Shown here piece by piece: positions 31,387 through 43,558 of a stretch of 64,000 nucleotides of DNA. Both the position numbers and the translations under genes were made by a program. The DNA comes from Tiliqua scincoides (Eukaryota; Chordata; Lepidosauria; Squamata; Scincidae). A model generated the notes under the pieces. That model worked only from the letters and a program-made list of their open reading frames with translations. It did not search any database and had not been told where the DNA came from. The stretch covers positions 310,365,368-310,429,367 of the forward strand of contig NC_089821.1 of assembly GCF_035046505.1 (NCBI RefSeq). The letters are read 5' to 3'. How positions within the stretch are numbered: the stretch's first letter is position 1; each line of letters starts with the position of its first letter.

Positions 31387-31439
31387 TTCTCCAGTCTGTT
31401 CCCTTACCTTGAGTTCAGCCTCCCCTTCCCCAGTAGGTG

Positions 31440-32040
31440 TACTTGAACCTGTGCCTGCTGTTTAGCTGGTGCAACTCCATGTGGACCCAAAACGGAGGAT
31501 CATGGCTGAAAAGGGGGATAGGATATTGGTGAGGCTGCTGCTGTAGATAATCACCCCCTTCACACCCTCTGCATGTCCCTTCTCTGCCCTGGTCCCCATC
31601 TCATTCTCCCACCCTGCCCTTTTCTGCTTGTCTCCTGCTCCCTGCCTGCAACCCGACAACACAGTGACATTTCCTGCATTGTAAAATGCAGTGTCCTGCT
31701 GTGTGCAACCGGGCCATTGCTAGAATTAGCAAGCAACAGCACCCACACAGCAGCTGCCTTCAGAACTGCTCCAGCACTACTGGTAAGTTGGCGCAGGGAG
31801 TGACCTTGGGGATGGGAGCAGGGTTTGGGAAGAATGGGGTGGAATGGGTGTCAAAGGTGGGAAGGGGGCAGTTATTGGTGGCAGAGGCTTCATTGATCCA
31901 TCTCCCCAAGTCCACTTGGAGTTCCACCAGCCAACGAGTTGGCATTGGAGAAAGTGGTGGCTTACTTTGAAGAGGCTTGCAGGATTGTGCATCCCACAGA
32001 ATACAGCATACGCTCCATTGGCACAGATGCTTCAGTAAGG
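31440..32040. repeat. Degraded MITE of the CAGCCCAATCCTA family
   Basis: The interior GCAGTTATTGGTGGCAGAGG matches 54297-54316, and the G-rich middle with GCTGGTGCAACTCC is the family style. Ends are unclear. Confidence 0.4.
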
Positions 32041-32854
32041 GAGGGGATTTAATTAGAATTTGGCTGCAGGGGACATTATATAGCGTGACAGGTCCATCAG
32101 AGAAAGAGAAGCTGCTTTCCAAGTCCAGGCCAAATGGACAGTGCCGTATCTGCCTAATCTGCCTTTCCAGTTCTGTAGGCAGAACATCGGCTGTAAATAT
32201 AACATGAGCATTTGTGGTTTCATATCTTAGATCTGTAGCTGGGAAGCTGTTCAGGGCAGTTTTAAGAGAGCATAAAGTCAGATCATTTTTTGAAAGCCAT
32301 TAAAAAACTGCAGAGCAGCACTCCAGGCGTATACGCAGTCTTGCCTGGCCTTTTCAAGGTCAGGATAAAAGCATCAGGTTGGAGGTTGACCAGAGGTGGT
32401 GCTGAGGCTGGCATCTTGCCAGTCCTTGCTCCAAAATAGTGAGAGGCCTCAGGAAAGGCATTTTCAGTGAGTCCTGAGTCTTGAAGAGGGGGTCATGCAA
32501 GGAGGGGCTGTCTCACTGCCTTGGGTGCTTTGTGCAGAGAAAGAACAGGGGTTCTGTGGGGACAAGAAGGAAATACCCATCCAGAACTGTGCCCTGGAGC
32601 TGCCCATCTCTTTGGAAGGAAGCCAGGCCTTTGGTGTCCTCTTTCAACTGCACAGTTAAGCAGCCAAACCCCAAAGCGGTGTGGGCCAGACACACACCCA
32701 GTTCAGGGCTCCATGCAGTTCATTGGGGGTGTGCCTCTGTTTAGTCTTGGACAGGTTATTCTCTGGGCCTTGGGTTCCAGGGTCTTGCATGTGGTCCAAG
32801 TGGTGTGTGATCCAAAAGCAGTGTGGTCCAAAAGAGGTGAAGTTCCAGTGGCAG
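32041..32854. other. Unassigned sequence
   Basis: No gene or known repeat is recognised. Open frames here have no protein-like character. Confidence 0.4.
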
Positions 32855-33885
32855 AGGGATTTGCCACTGGATCAGCCCATCTTGTCCAGCTTCCTGTATC
32901 TCACAGTGGCCCACCAAATGCCCCAGGCAGCACACAAGACAACAGACACAACCTGCGTCCCAATGCCCTCCCCTGCATCTGGAAATCAGAGGCAGCTTGC
33001 CTCTAAAACCAAGAGCTTGCACATACCTACTATGACTTGTACCTTCAGACTTGACTTTTTCTCCAGAAATTTGTCTAATCCCCTCTTAAAGGCATCCAGG
33101 CAAGGTTCCATCACTACTTCCTGTGGCAAAGAGTTCCACAAACTAATTACACACTGGGTAAAGAAATGTTTTCTTCTGTCTGTCCTAACTCTCCCAACAC
33201 CCGACTTTCATGGATGTTCCCTGGTCCTGGTGTTATGTGAGAGGGAAAAGAGCATCTCTCTGTCCATCCTCTTCATGATTTTGTATGTCTCAATCATGTC
33301 CCTCCTCAGGCGCCTGAACAGTCCCTCTAGCCTGAACAGGCCCAAACGCTGCACCTTCCCTCATAGGGAAGGTACCCCAGCCGAGTAATCATTTTGGTTC
33401 CTCTCTTCTGCACCTTTTCCATCTCCACTATATCCTTTTTGAGATGTGGCGACCAGAACTGGATGCAATACTCCAGGTGTGGCCTAACCATCAATTTGTA
33501 CAATGGCATTACATTATTAGCTGTCTTATTCTCAATGCCTTTCCTAATGATCCCGAGCATGGAATTAGCCCTCTTCACTGCCGCCGCACATTGGGTCGAC
33601 ACTTTCATCAAGCAGTCCACAAGCACCCCAAGATCTCTCTCCTGATTTGTTACAGACGGCGCAGAATCCATTAGCCTATATGTAGCGTTTTGATTCTTTG
33701 CCCCATTGTGCATGACTTTACACTTACTTACATTGAAACGCATCTGTCATTTTGTTGCCCAGTCTCCCAGTTTGGAGAATCCTTCTGGAGCTCTTCACAA
33801 TCTCTTCTGGTCTTCACCACTCGGAAAAGTTTGGTGTCATCGGCAAACTTGGCCACCTCGCTGCTTAGCCCTGCCTCCCAGGCAT
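32855..33885 (-). mobile_element. CR1 LINE 3' fragment, about 1 kb
   Basis: In reverse it covers the CR1 tail, C-terminus and RT end back to SEVAKFADDTKLFRVV. The coding is interrupted in a few places. Age is intermediate. Confidence 0.9.
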
Positions 33886-34151
33886 GCTGGAATATTTCAA
33901 AGTTAAAATTTAACTTTCTCAGGTGACTGACCCTAGGCAACACATGATCATGCCAAGCTCTGGGGATGTGAACATGAGAATGTTAACAGTTTTCAATGCC
34001 TCTCCTCACACACACCCCCAGAGTAACCACTGTGAGGGCAGTTGTGCTATTAGCCATCTTATTAAACTACTTATTTATAAACTACAACAAGTAGTTTTTA
34101 AAACTATTTGCCAAGTATAATTCTTTGAATATATAATTTAAATCACACTAA

Positions 34152-34650
34152 CAGTCCAATCCTAACTGGGCTGGGCAGTAGTAGAACAGATGTTCCACAG
34201 CCAGCTCCAGCTGAATAGCGCACTGCTGGATGCTGGCAGGAAGACCAAAGCCTTCCCACCAGCGCCAGCAGATCCCCGGCCGCCCAATGAGGAAGGTAAG
34301 GTGGCGGAGGAGAGGGGAAGGGGGAAAACTGGGTGGGGAAGGGGAGGAATGGGGCAGGGAGGCTGTGGGAGGGGATGAATCTGGCAGCAACGGTGTGTGC
34401 AGGATTCTATCCCTTCTGGCAGCAGCCCTGCCCCTTCCGGGACTGCTCCGACTTACTCTAGTGAAACCACCAGCACATGTCCAAGGAGACCCATTGCAGG
34501 GTGGGAGCCTTATGCAGGGGTAAGGGGATTTAAATCCCCTTTCCCAGCTGATAGCTCCCAACCCACCCTCCCCCTCCCCACACTGAATATAGCGCGCGCA
34601 TTTCTGATGTAGCTGCACCAGCATGAGTGGGAAAGGATAGGATTGGGCTG
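34152..34650. repeat. MITE of the CAGCCCAATCCTA family, 499 bp, with TAA flanks
   Basis: It starts CAGTCCAATCCTAAC and ends ATAGGATTGGGCTG. TAA is present on both sides (34149-34151 and 34651-34653). A 3-bp TAA duplication is the PIF/Harbinger pattern, but other copies do not all support it. Confidence 0.7.
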
Positions 34651-34939
34651 TAAGTGAACTTTTTTCTGTGTATTGTTTTTCCTGGTCCTGTAATTCATTA
34701 CAAAATACCTTTGGCTGTTGGACCAAAGTTTTGAGGTATTTATAAAGTATCTTAAATTAATAAGGCAGATGATTTTTTTTTTTTGACACAACCAGTCAAA
34801 AATTTGTGGAAAATTTCTTGATTTAGACTTTTCCAGGAAACCCTGATCACTGCAGGCTGTGATGAAACACTTTCCTCTCTACAGGAACACGTTTATGGCT
34901 TGTAAGTGGGTCTTTCTTCCTGTCTCTCACTTCCTGCAG

Positions 34940-35173
34940 GTCCGGGCTTACGTCGGAGCCTTTGCCCCAGATTTTGACGAGAACGCCGATCTGACAGCCC
35001 TCCGGTTTTTCTCTGTGAACTCCATTGTGGACCCCTGGGTCTTCATCATTTTCCGGACATCCTTTTTCCGCACTTGCCTCCACCGGGTTGCTCGACGGCT
35101 GAGCCTTAGGAGAGCCCCACGTGCTCAGTTCTTGGAAACTTGGGAGCGGAAGGAATCTGGCCCAGTGAAGTGA
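34940..35173 (+). CDS. PTGDR: PTGDR coding exon 2: TM7 and cytoplasmic tail
   Basis: The acceptor is a pyrimidine-rich tract (TTCTTCCTGTCTCTCACTTC) ending CTGCAG at 34939, phase 0, matching exon 1. The exon encodes residues 269-345: VRAYVGAFAPDFDENADLTA is TM6 end and ECL3, then LRFFSVNSIVDPWVFIIFR is TM7. Arg290 in TM7 is the prostanoid-receptor residue that binds the ligand carboxylate, and NSIVDPW is the family form of NPxxY. The tail is Arg-rich and ends ERKESGPVK before TGA. The spliced length of 345 is close to human DP1 (359). Base composition is ordinary here, unlike exon 1. Intron 1 is 12.9 kb and mostly transposons. Confidence 0.95.
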   Translation, partial: VRAYVGAFAPDFDENADLTALRFFSVNSIVDPWVFIIFRTSFFRTCLHRVARRLSLRRAPRAQFLETWERKESGPVK

Positions 35174-36105
35174 GGAATTTCCTTCGTCTGATGAGCTGGA
35201 GGTGATGCAGCTGGACTCTTTCCCGTGAGTCGTCACAGCCTAAGGAATGCTCAGTGTCACAAGCTCATGTTCACTGTGGGTTCGGAAGCAGCCAAGATAG
35301 CTTTGTGGTTGGGACCAAACTACCACTGCTGGATTGTGTTCCTTGACGACAAAATGTGGTGCCTTTTGGAAATTCCAGGAATCCATAACTGAAAACCTCA
35401 TTTGTTCTGCTTGTTGGCTTGACCTGTGGAACCTTACAGTGAAGTTTTCAGGGATCTGCTTATCTCAAACCTACAAGGAAACCCACCCAATATACTAGCA
35501 CTCCTACCTTCAGAAAACCTGCTGGGCTACGGATGGCAATCACTTGTGGCAACAAGTCAATTACCTGAAAGACTTTTTAAGAGGGGAAAGGGAGGGAAGA
35601 ACCACTTTGCAGAAATTTCCCTGCCTGGTCACCTGTAGGCTCTGATTGTGCACCAGAGATGACCAGGAAAGGGGCTACTTACAAGCCTGGCATGGCACAG
35701 TGGAGTCAGGTCTGGTCCAGTGCAGACACTACTTGCTTGAACATCAGATTTCCCCAGTGCCACTTTCTACCCTGCAAATATGTCTTACACAAACTGAGGA
35801 CTCACCATGATGGCTATTTATGAGCTGCATTGAAATAGCGTGTGCATTTCTGGTTGCCCACCTTAACTCATTGTTGCTCAGCCCACAGGTGTACCTGTGG
35901 TCCCTGTCACGCATATGCAATGTTGGGCAGAAATATCTTAAAAAATGGTATCCTATAGATGGAAAAGGGGGCAATCAAAATGAACTAGGTATATGACTGG
36001 ATTTGCTGCCATAAAATGTGGTGATGGCCACTGACCAGCTAATCTTCTTGATGTGCTGCAAAAGACTTGTATGTGTGAATAAATGCACCTTTGCAGTGCA
36101 TTCAC
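35174..36105 (+). other. PTGDR: Probable PTGDR 3' UTR
   Basis: About 930 bp of non-repetitive sequence follow the stop codon up to a poly(A) signal. No coding frame of note is present. Confidence 0.5.
36078..36083 (+). terminator. PTGDR: Candidate poly(A) signal for PTGDR
   Basis: AATAAA is the first canonical signal downstream of the stop and is followed by a GT-rich stretch (GCTTGTGG). Use of the site is inferred. Confidence 0.45.
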
Positions 36106-36255
36106 GCTTGTGGATTTACTTATGAGGCAGAGCTATAAGCAATAGCTTATATTTTGTGGGGGAAGGAACTGACCAGGGCAAAATCAAACCAGAAAGTATT
36201 TCTAGTCCTAGCTGTGCCCAAATGCCGGGAGGTTTCTTGCATCGTCTTGGAATGG

Positions 36256-36651
36256 TGCAATTCCAAAAGGGGATTGGACAAGTTTCTGGAGGAAAAATCC
36301 ATTACGGGGTACAAGCCATGATGTGTATGCGCAACCTCCTGATTTTAGAAATGGGCTATGTCAGAATGCCAGGTGCAAGGGAGGGCACCAGGATGAGGTC
36401 TCTTGTTATCTGGTGTGCTCCCTGGGGCATTTGGTGGGCCGCTGTGAGATACAGGAACCTGGACTAGATGGGCCTGTGGCCTGATCCAGTGGGGCTGTTC
36501 TTATGTTCTTAACTACAATTCCTAGGAAGCCTTGCAGGTCTCTTGTTATCTGGTGTGCTCCCTGGGGCATTTGGTGGGCCGCTGTGAGATACAGGAAGCT
36601 GGACTAGATGGGCCTATGGCCTGATCCAGTGGGGCTGTTCTTATGTTAATT
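36256..36651 (+). mobile_element. CR1 3' end with duplicated 140-bp tail
   Basis: It starts in GGGGATTGGACAAGTTTCTG and carries tail units at 36412 and 36552, exactly 140 bp apart. The linker is ACTACAATTCCTAGGAAGCC. Confidence 0.9.
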
Positions 36652-38477
36652 TTCTACATGGACTGTGGCTGGCTTGCATGCTTGTGTGGTTTTCAAAAAC
36701 TTCAGTGGAAATTTATGCATCCTGAGCAGTTTATTAGGATCATCATTAAGGGCAAAGAACACAACTGCTGCTGAGCAGATGATGCAGTGCTTCCCCTGCA
36801 GTGCACATGGCCAAGCTAGATGTGACAGCCACAGCTGGGTTTGCCTGTTTCTGCCCTGTTCATGTCTGAAGTTTGGGGGCAGCTGCGATTTTTACATCAA
36901 GCAGGAGAATTGGGGGGAGGGATTGAACTCTCCTATTCCCGCAAACCATGAGTGGTGTGACTTGATTCCCCACTGTACTATTGCTGGTGAAGTTGAATTG
37001 CCCAGCAGGGCATGAGAAGGTCCAAGGAAATATGCTGAAGCGGCAGGGGAGCTGTCCAGCTAAATAGTAGAGAAGCTGGGGGGGGGGGGAACAGTAAATA
37101 CTGCAGGTGCCGCAACGCACTGTGTAAGTGGAGCCATTCCAGGCAGTGTTGGCAACTCAATGGCTTACATGGTGCGGCACTTGCAGTACTTGCCATTTTG
37201 CCTCATCAGCTATGCTACTGCAGCTAAGGAATCAGATTAGTGCACTGGGCAGGAGAAGGTGTTGCACCAGCATGACCGTGTTAATGGCTCACCCTGTTCC
37301 TCTGCTCTTTCTTCGGCACATTAATGGTGCTTTCACCTGCAGCATGCTTCAGTTCTTGCTTCTTTCCCTGCACAGCACTCAGAACGCTGCATGCAGCCAG
37401 AGGTGTGGCAGGCCACGTCAGCTTGTTATTGTCTGGTCCTGGGGCCTCTGTAGCCTAAACTCCTCTTTCTCCCAAACTGGCTTCATTTCTGGAAATGGGA
37501 CTGTAGGACAGGGAAGGGAGAAGGATTCATGTCAGGACCAAACCATGCCCAGACCCAGAACTGGGTTTGATCTGCTTGGGAGAGAACCACACACACACAC
37601 AAACACACACACACACACATATGAACTGGCCTCCGCACATACTGGAACTGAGGAAAACTGGCATGCCCTGATGAATACCCCAAAGTTTCTACCGGAAGGT
37701 ATCCTGTTGAGGGAGTCTTCAGAATCAGGGAATGAATTCCTCACTCCCAACTGGACATATGCCCTAGCATGAGACCCTCACCAGGAGGCAAGATTCAGCT
37801 TCTCTCACCATTTGTCCTTTTTGGTGTTCCAATTAGACCCTGCCATACCCCACGCTGTGTATATGGTCAGGCCAATGCTTTGTCAAACCAAGTGGCTGCC
37901 ACAGTCAGCCTCAGCCACAAGACACCACTGGGCTTTCCCTATCATAGGGAGTGCTCCAGTGATGCTACTAGGGAGTGGGGGGTCAATTGCCTCGGACTCC
38001 ACTCAGTGGGGGGATGTCCATCTAGCTGCCACCAAGATGGCAGCAGCCAGCATGCATCCGTCTCTGGAGAGGAGAATGCAGCCTGAAGGAAGAAGCAGCA
38101 GCGGCAGGTACTTGGAGGTGACCTGGGGGGAGTGAGCCGGAGGGGGAGGGGGGAGGCAGTAGAGCAAGGGAGCAAGCGGCCAGAGACTGCTTTCGCCACT
38201 ACCACTTGCAGACCGTTCCTTTTTTCTTTTAGTTTGCAAGCAGCAGTGGTGAATGCAATCTCTGGCCGCTCATTGCCCCTTTCTGAGGGTTAATGAGTGA
38301 ATGGGCTTGGGGAGTGAGCAGGAGGGCTGTGACATCCCAAATGGAAGGGACATCACTTCTGGGTATGATATTGGGGCATCATTTTTAACTTTGCCTCAGG
38401 CACCAGGGTGACTGGTGTGCTCTCAGCTGGTGTGGGGCAACATCCTGGCCTGAAACCAGGACGAACTCTGTGCATCC
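36652..38477. other. Unassigned; (AC)n microsatellite and possible hAT piece
   Basis: An (AC)n tract lies at about 37590-37618. CAGTGATGCTACTAGGGAG near 37959 looks like a hAT left end without a visible partner. No gene is supported; the longest open frame (214 codons) includes the dinucleotide repeat. Confidence 0.4.
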
Positions 38478-41400
38478 TAAGAAATGGATTTAATATTGTG
38501 CGGTACTCGGGACCTGGTTGGAGATGCCAATGTTACTGAGCCATTGGGGAACAGTGATCATGCTGCGATCCGTTTCGACATGCACGTCGGGGGAAGAATA
38601 CCGGGCAAATCTCTCACAAAAACCCTTGACTTCCAACAAGCGGACTTCCCTCAAATGAGGAGGCTGGTTAGAAGGAGGTTGAAAGGGAAGGTGAAAAGAG
38701 TCAAATCTCTCCAGAGTGCATGGAGGCTGCTTAAAACAACAGTTATAAAGGCCCAGCAGAAGTGTATACCGCAAAGGAAGAATGGCTCGACTAAGTCCAG
38801 GAGGGTGGCCGCATTGCTAACGAGCCAAGTTAGAGAGGCCGTGAAGGGCAAGGAAGCTTCCTTTCGTAAATGGAAGTCTTGCCCTCATGAGGAGAATAAA
38901 AAGGAACATAAACTGTGGCAAAAGAAATGCAAGAAGGTGATATGGGAGGCCAAGAGAGACTATGAGGAACACATGGCCAGCAGCATTAAAGGGAATAATC
39001 TTCAAATATGTTAGAAGCAGGAAACCTACAAGAGAAGCAGTTGGCCCTCTGGATGGTGAGGGAGGGAAAGGGGAGATAAAAGGAAACTTAGAGATAGCAG
39101 AGAAATTTCTTTGCATCTATCTTCACGGCAGAAGGCCTCGGGCAAATACTGCTGCCTGAACGGCCCCTCCTGACCAAGAAATTAAGTCAGATAGAGGTTG
39201 AAAGAGAAGATGTTTCAGACCTCATTGATAAATTAAAGATCAATAAGTCACCCGGCCCTGATGGCATCCACCCAAGAGTTATTAAGGAATGAAAGAATGA
39301 AGTTGCTGATCTCTTGACTAAGATATGCAACTTGTCCCTCAAAACGGCCACGGTGCCAGAGGATTTGAGGATAGCAAATGTCACGCCGATCTTTAAAAAG
39401 GTAAAGTGGGAGGACCCTGGAAACTATAGGCCGGTCAGCCTAACATCTATACCGGGTAAGATGGTGGAATGCCTCATCAAAGATAGGATCTCAAAACACA
39501 TAGACGAACAGGCCTTGCTGAGGGAGAGTCAGCATGGCTTCTGTAAGGGTAAGTCTTGCCTCACGAACCTTATAGAATTCTTTGAAAAGGTCAACAGGCA
39601 TGTGGATGCGGGAGAACCGGTGGACATTATATATCTGGACTTTCAGAAGGCGTTCAACACGGTCCCTCACCAAAGGCTACTGAGAAAACTCCACAGTCAG
39701 GGAATTAGAGGACAGGTCCTCTCCTGAATTGAGACCTGATTGAAGATCATAAGAACATAAGAACAGCCCCACTGGATCAGGCCATAGGCCCATCTAGTCC
39801 AGCTTCCTGTATCTCACAGCGGCCCACCAAATGCCCCAGGGAGCACACCAGATAACAAGAGACCTCATCCTGGTGCCCTCCCCTACATCTGGCATTCTGA
39901 CTTAACCCATTCCTAAAATCAGGAGGTTGCGCATACACATCATGGCTTGTACCCCATAATGGATTTTTCCTCCAGAAACTTGTCCAATCCCCTTTTAAAG
40001 GCGTCTAGGCTAGATGCCAGCACCACATCCTGTGGCAAGGAGTTCCACAGACCGACCACACGCTGAGTAAAGAAATAATTTCTTTTGTCTGTCCTAACCC
40101 GCCCAACACTCAATTTTAGTGGATGTCCCCTGGTTCTGGTGTTATGTGAGAGTGTAAAGAGCATCTCTATCCACTCTGTCCATGCCCTGCATAATTTTGT
40201 ATGTCTCAATCATGTCCCCCCTCAGGCGCCTCTTTTCTAGGCTGAAGAGGCCCAAACGCCGTAGCCTTTCCTCATAAGGAAGGTGCCCCAGCCCTGTAAT
40301 CATCTTAGTCGCTCTCTTTTGCACCTTTTCCATTTCCATCTTAGATCAGGAGATCTAAGATCAGGAGAGTGGGTGTCAATGGGCAATTTTCACAATGGAG
40401 GGAGGTGAAAATTGGTGTGCTCCAAGGATCTGTCCTGGGACCCCTGCTTTTCAACCTCTTCATAAATGACCTGAAGATGGGTGAGCAATGAGGTGGCCAG
40501 GTTTGCAGACGACACCAAACTTTTCCAATGGTGAAGACCAGAAGTGATTGTGAGGAGTTCCAGAAGGATCTCTCCAAACTGGCAGAATGGGCAGCAAAAT
40601 GGCAGATGCATTTCAATGCCAGTAAGTGTAAAGTCATGCACATTGGGGCAAAAATCAAAACTTCACATATAAGTGATGGGTTCTGAGCTGTCTGTGACAG
40701 ATCAGGAGAGAGATCTTGGGGTGTTGGTGGACAGGTTGATGAAAGTGTCGACCCAATGTGCGGCGGCAGTGAAGAAGGCCAATTCTATGCTTGGTGTCAT
40801 TAGAAAAGGTATTGAGAACAAAACGGCTAATATTATAATGCCGTTGTACAAATCAATGGTAAGGCCACACCTGGAGTATTGTGTCCAGTTCTGGTCACCA
40901 CATCTCAGAAAGGACGTAGTGGAAATGGAAAAGGTGAAAAGAGAGCGACTAAGATGATTACTGGGCTGGAGCACCTTCCTTATGCGGAAAGGCTATGGCG
41001 TTTGGGCCTCTTCAGCCTAGAAAAGAGACGCCTGAGGGGGGGACATGATTGAGACATACAAAATGTTGCAGGGGAAGGATAAAGTGGATAGAGAGATGTT
41101 CTTTACACTCTCACATAACACCAGAACCAGGGGACATCCACTAAAATTGAGTGTTGGGAGGGTTACGACAGACAAAAGAAAATATTTCTTTACTCAGCGT
41201 GTGGTCAGTCTGTGGAACTCCTTGTCGCAGGATGTGGTGACGGCATCGGGCCTGGATGCCTTTAAAAGGGGATTAGACAAGTTTCTGGAGGAAAAATCCA
41301 TTATGGGTTACAAGCCATGATGTGTATGTGCAACCTCCTGATTTTAGAAATGGGCTACGTCAGAATGTCAGATGCAAGGGAGGGCACCAGGATGAGGTCT

Positions 41401-41513
41401 CTTGTTATCTGGTGTGCTCCCTGGGGCATTTGGTGGGCCGCTATGAGATACAGAAAGCTGGACTAGATGGGCCTATGGCCTGATCCAGTGGGCTGTTCTT
41501 ATGTTCTTATGTA
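38478..41513 (+). mobile_element. CR1 LINE ORF2, about 2.4 kb without its nested insertion
   Basis: It starts at the endonuclease end (DLILCGTRDL, GNSDHAAIRF) and continues through the linker, RT (GNYRPVSLTSIPGKMVECL, YLDFQKAFNTV, FADD at about 40510) and the C-terminus to TTCTTATGTTCTTATG. Several shifts and stops break it. 39750-40338 is a later reversed CR1. It is close in sequence to 1850-4963 and of similar age. Confidence 0.9.
39750..40338 (-). mobile_element. Young CR1 3' fragment nested in CR1
   Basis: It is reversed, from CATAAGAACATAAGAACAGC to the codons for [19 protein letters not shown] occurs on both sides (near 39743 and 40358) and may be a short target duplication; the host text at the junction is disturbed. 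Confidence 0.88.
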
Positions 41514-42206
41514 AATGGCTCAGAATCCACTATAGTATGTAGAGATTCCAGTGTCATCACACAGGGATTCCTTGCAGGACAAATTTTGGTAAGCACTGAC
41601 AGCAGAATTTATGTGCACATTGTCTTTGCTGCTGAGTTATGCTGGTGGGTATTCTGTAATTGGAAGTGTGTGTGTGTATGTGTTTCGTTGCTCCCATCTC
41701 AGTGATATTGTGGAGCTAAAGACGGTACTTACGTGGAGAGAAGCAAAATGTTCAAAGGCTTCAGAGGTTGGGGCTTCTGGGTTTACAGAGAAGGAAGATT
41801 TTGGGCCCATCTTACACATGTTAAACATGGTCCTGTATAATTAAATAAATAATAAATACGACCCTGCATATTTAACTTTTTATTGGTATTATAACTAGTT
41901 GCTGTGGGGTCAAGATCAAAATTACTTACCCCTAACTTTCATGCCGCTGCCTTGGTGAAGAAACGCCCCCCCCCGTTGGCATTTCTGTGGGAAGAGAAGT
42001 TACTGTTGGCATCAGCCACCCAGGAATCTTACCAGGGGGTGCAACCTACCTTCCACCTTCTTGGTATAAAGAGAGTGGATGAAATTAAATCATTTTCTAT
42101 TCTGCCTCTCAAATATTCGCACTCAGGGTTACCCCATGGAAGTAAGTTCAATACTGACAAAAGAATGCATAATCATGGCTTTTTAACAAATTAATTAGAC
42201 ACATTT
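41514..42206. other. Unassigned sequence with a short GT repeat
   Basis: GTGTGTGTGTATGTG lies at about 41667. No gene or repeat family is recognised. Confidence 0.4.
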
Positions 42207-42387
42207 AAGAACATAAGAACAGCCCCACTGGATCAGGCCATAGGTGCATCTAGTCTAGCTTCCTGTATCTCACAGCGGCCCACCAAATGCCCCAGGGAGC
42301 ACACCAGATAACAAGAGACCTCATCCTGGTGCCCTCCCTTGCATCTGACATAGCCCATTTCTAAAATCAGGAGGTTGCACATACACG
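42207..42387 (-). mobile_element. CR1 3' tail fragment
   Basis: A reversed terminus (AAGAACATAAGAACAGCCCC) with 180 bp of the 3' untranslated end, close to the young copies. Confidence 0.9.
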
Positions 42388-42605
42388 TTTATACAAGATG
42401 TTTATATCAACAGTCATCTGTGATGATAGCTATGAATGTAAACTCCACGTATGCCTCTGAATTTCCTGAAGACATCTGGCTGTACATTGTGGTAGGGCAA
42501 AGTGCTTTGCCAATAATTGGTCTCAGCTCTTACGTCCTTATTATGTTTTCCTCCAGTGTATGTCCATATTCAATTGTTAACACTTTGCCACTAAGCAAGT
42601 CAGAT

Positions 42606-42807
42606 CAGTGGCATAGCTAGAGGGGGTACAACACACTAAGTTTTGCAGGAAGCCTCACCGCAGCATGCACAGCATACCCCTCCCCCTCCCCTTTGGAGCC
42701 ATTCCAGGCAGGGGGAGCAAAAAAGAGGTGTATTTCTGAATGCTTCCCTTACCAAAAGCACTCCCTGAAAAATTTAGTGCTTTGCACCCCCTCCAGCTAT
42801 GTCACCG
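42606..42807. mobile_element. hAT MITE, same family as 6182-6425
   Basis: It starts CAGTGGCATAGCTAGAGG and ends CTCCAGCTATGTCACCG. The flanks AGTCAGAT and ATTCAGAC match at six of eight positions, so the insertion is older than the first two copies. Confidence 0.8.
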
Positions 42808-43289
42808 ATTCAGACTATTTATAAACAACCTCTGATTTCTCTGCAATTCAGTCAACAATTAGGATGTTCTCATTTTTTAAAAAGGCAGCCCTTTTTTAGC
42901 CACTTTATACTATCCATGTAACCAAAATTCCAATTAGCATCAAGAGTTGGGCCAGATACAGTATCTGCCTTCTCCAGGAAATAGATGGGTGTGCATTGCT
43001 TTGTCTTCTGCAATTTCATGCATCTGAAAATACCAAGGAGCACACTCCGGTCTTCAAGCAGTAAATAGGAAGCAGAGTACTGCTGCCCCCTGCAGGCACA
43101 AATGTATAATGGAGGTGTTAGAACCCAATATTGAGGGGAGCAGAATTGGACCAGCAGCTGAAAGTACTTCAGTCCATCCCCCCATTTATAAGAGATATGA
43201 ATCATTCAAGAGGCTGGATAAAGAGGAGGCAGGATTTTGGTAGCCCCGTCTGATCCCTTCGACCTCCTGTTAGGATACCAATTGTCAAT
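42808..43289. other. Unassigned sequence
   Basis: No feature is recognised. Confidence 0.4.
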
Positions 43290-43558
43290 GTTTATCTTCT
43301 CATGGCACACTGACCTCTATGGTCTTCTCTATGTCTTCGCCTCTTATGATGTCACTTCTGGCTTCCTGGTTCTGCAGGTCTGTTTCTAGGGCAACTGCCT
43401 GTAGTAACAAAATGTCCCTCTTCCTCTGCCAGCAGAAAGAAAGACAATTTGTTACTACAATTTGTTACCCTAGAGTTTTTCAGCTATTTTCAACACTGCT
43501 CCAGACTCCTGTGGCACACCTGCAAACCTTTCATGGCACACTGTTTGAAAATTGCTGT
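43290..43558. mobile_element. hAT remnant
   Basis: The right end TGTTTGAAAATTGCTGTG and the inner GTGGCACACCTGCAAACC resemble the element at 5130-5320. The left end is not clear. Confidence 0.45.

Noticed and set aside
34148-34726. 192-codon reverse open frame as a gene
   Set aside because: It lies almost wholly inside the MITE at 34152-34650.
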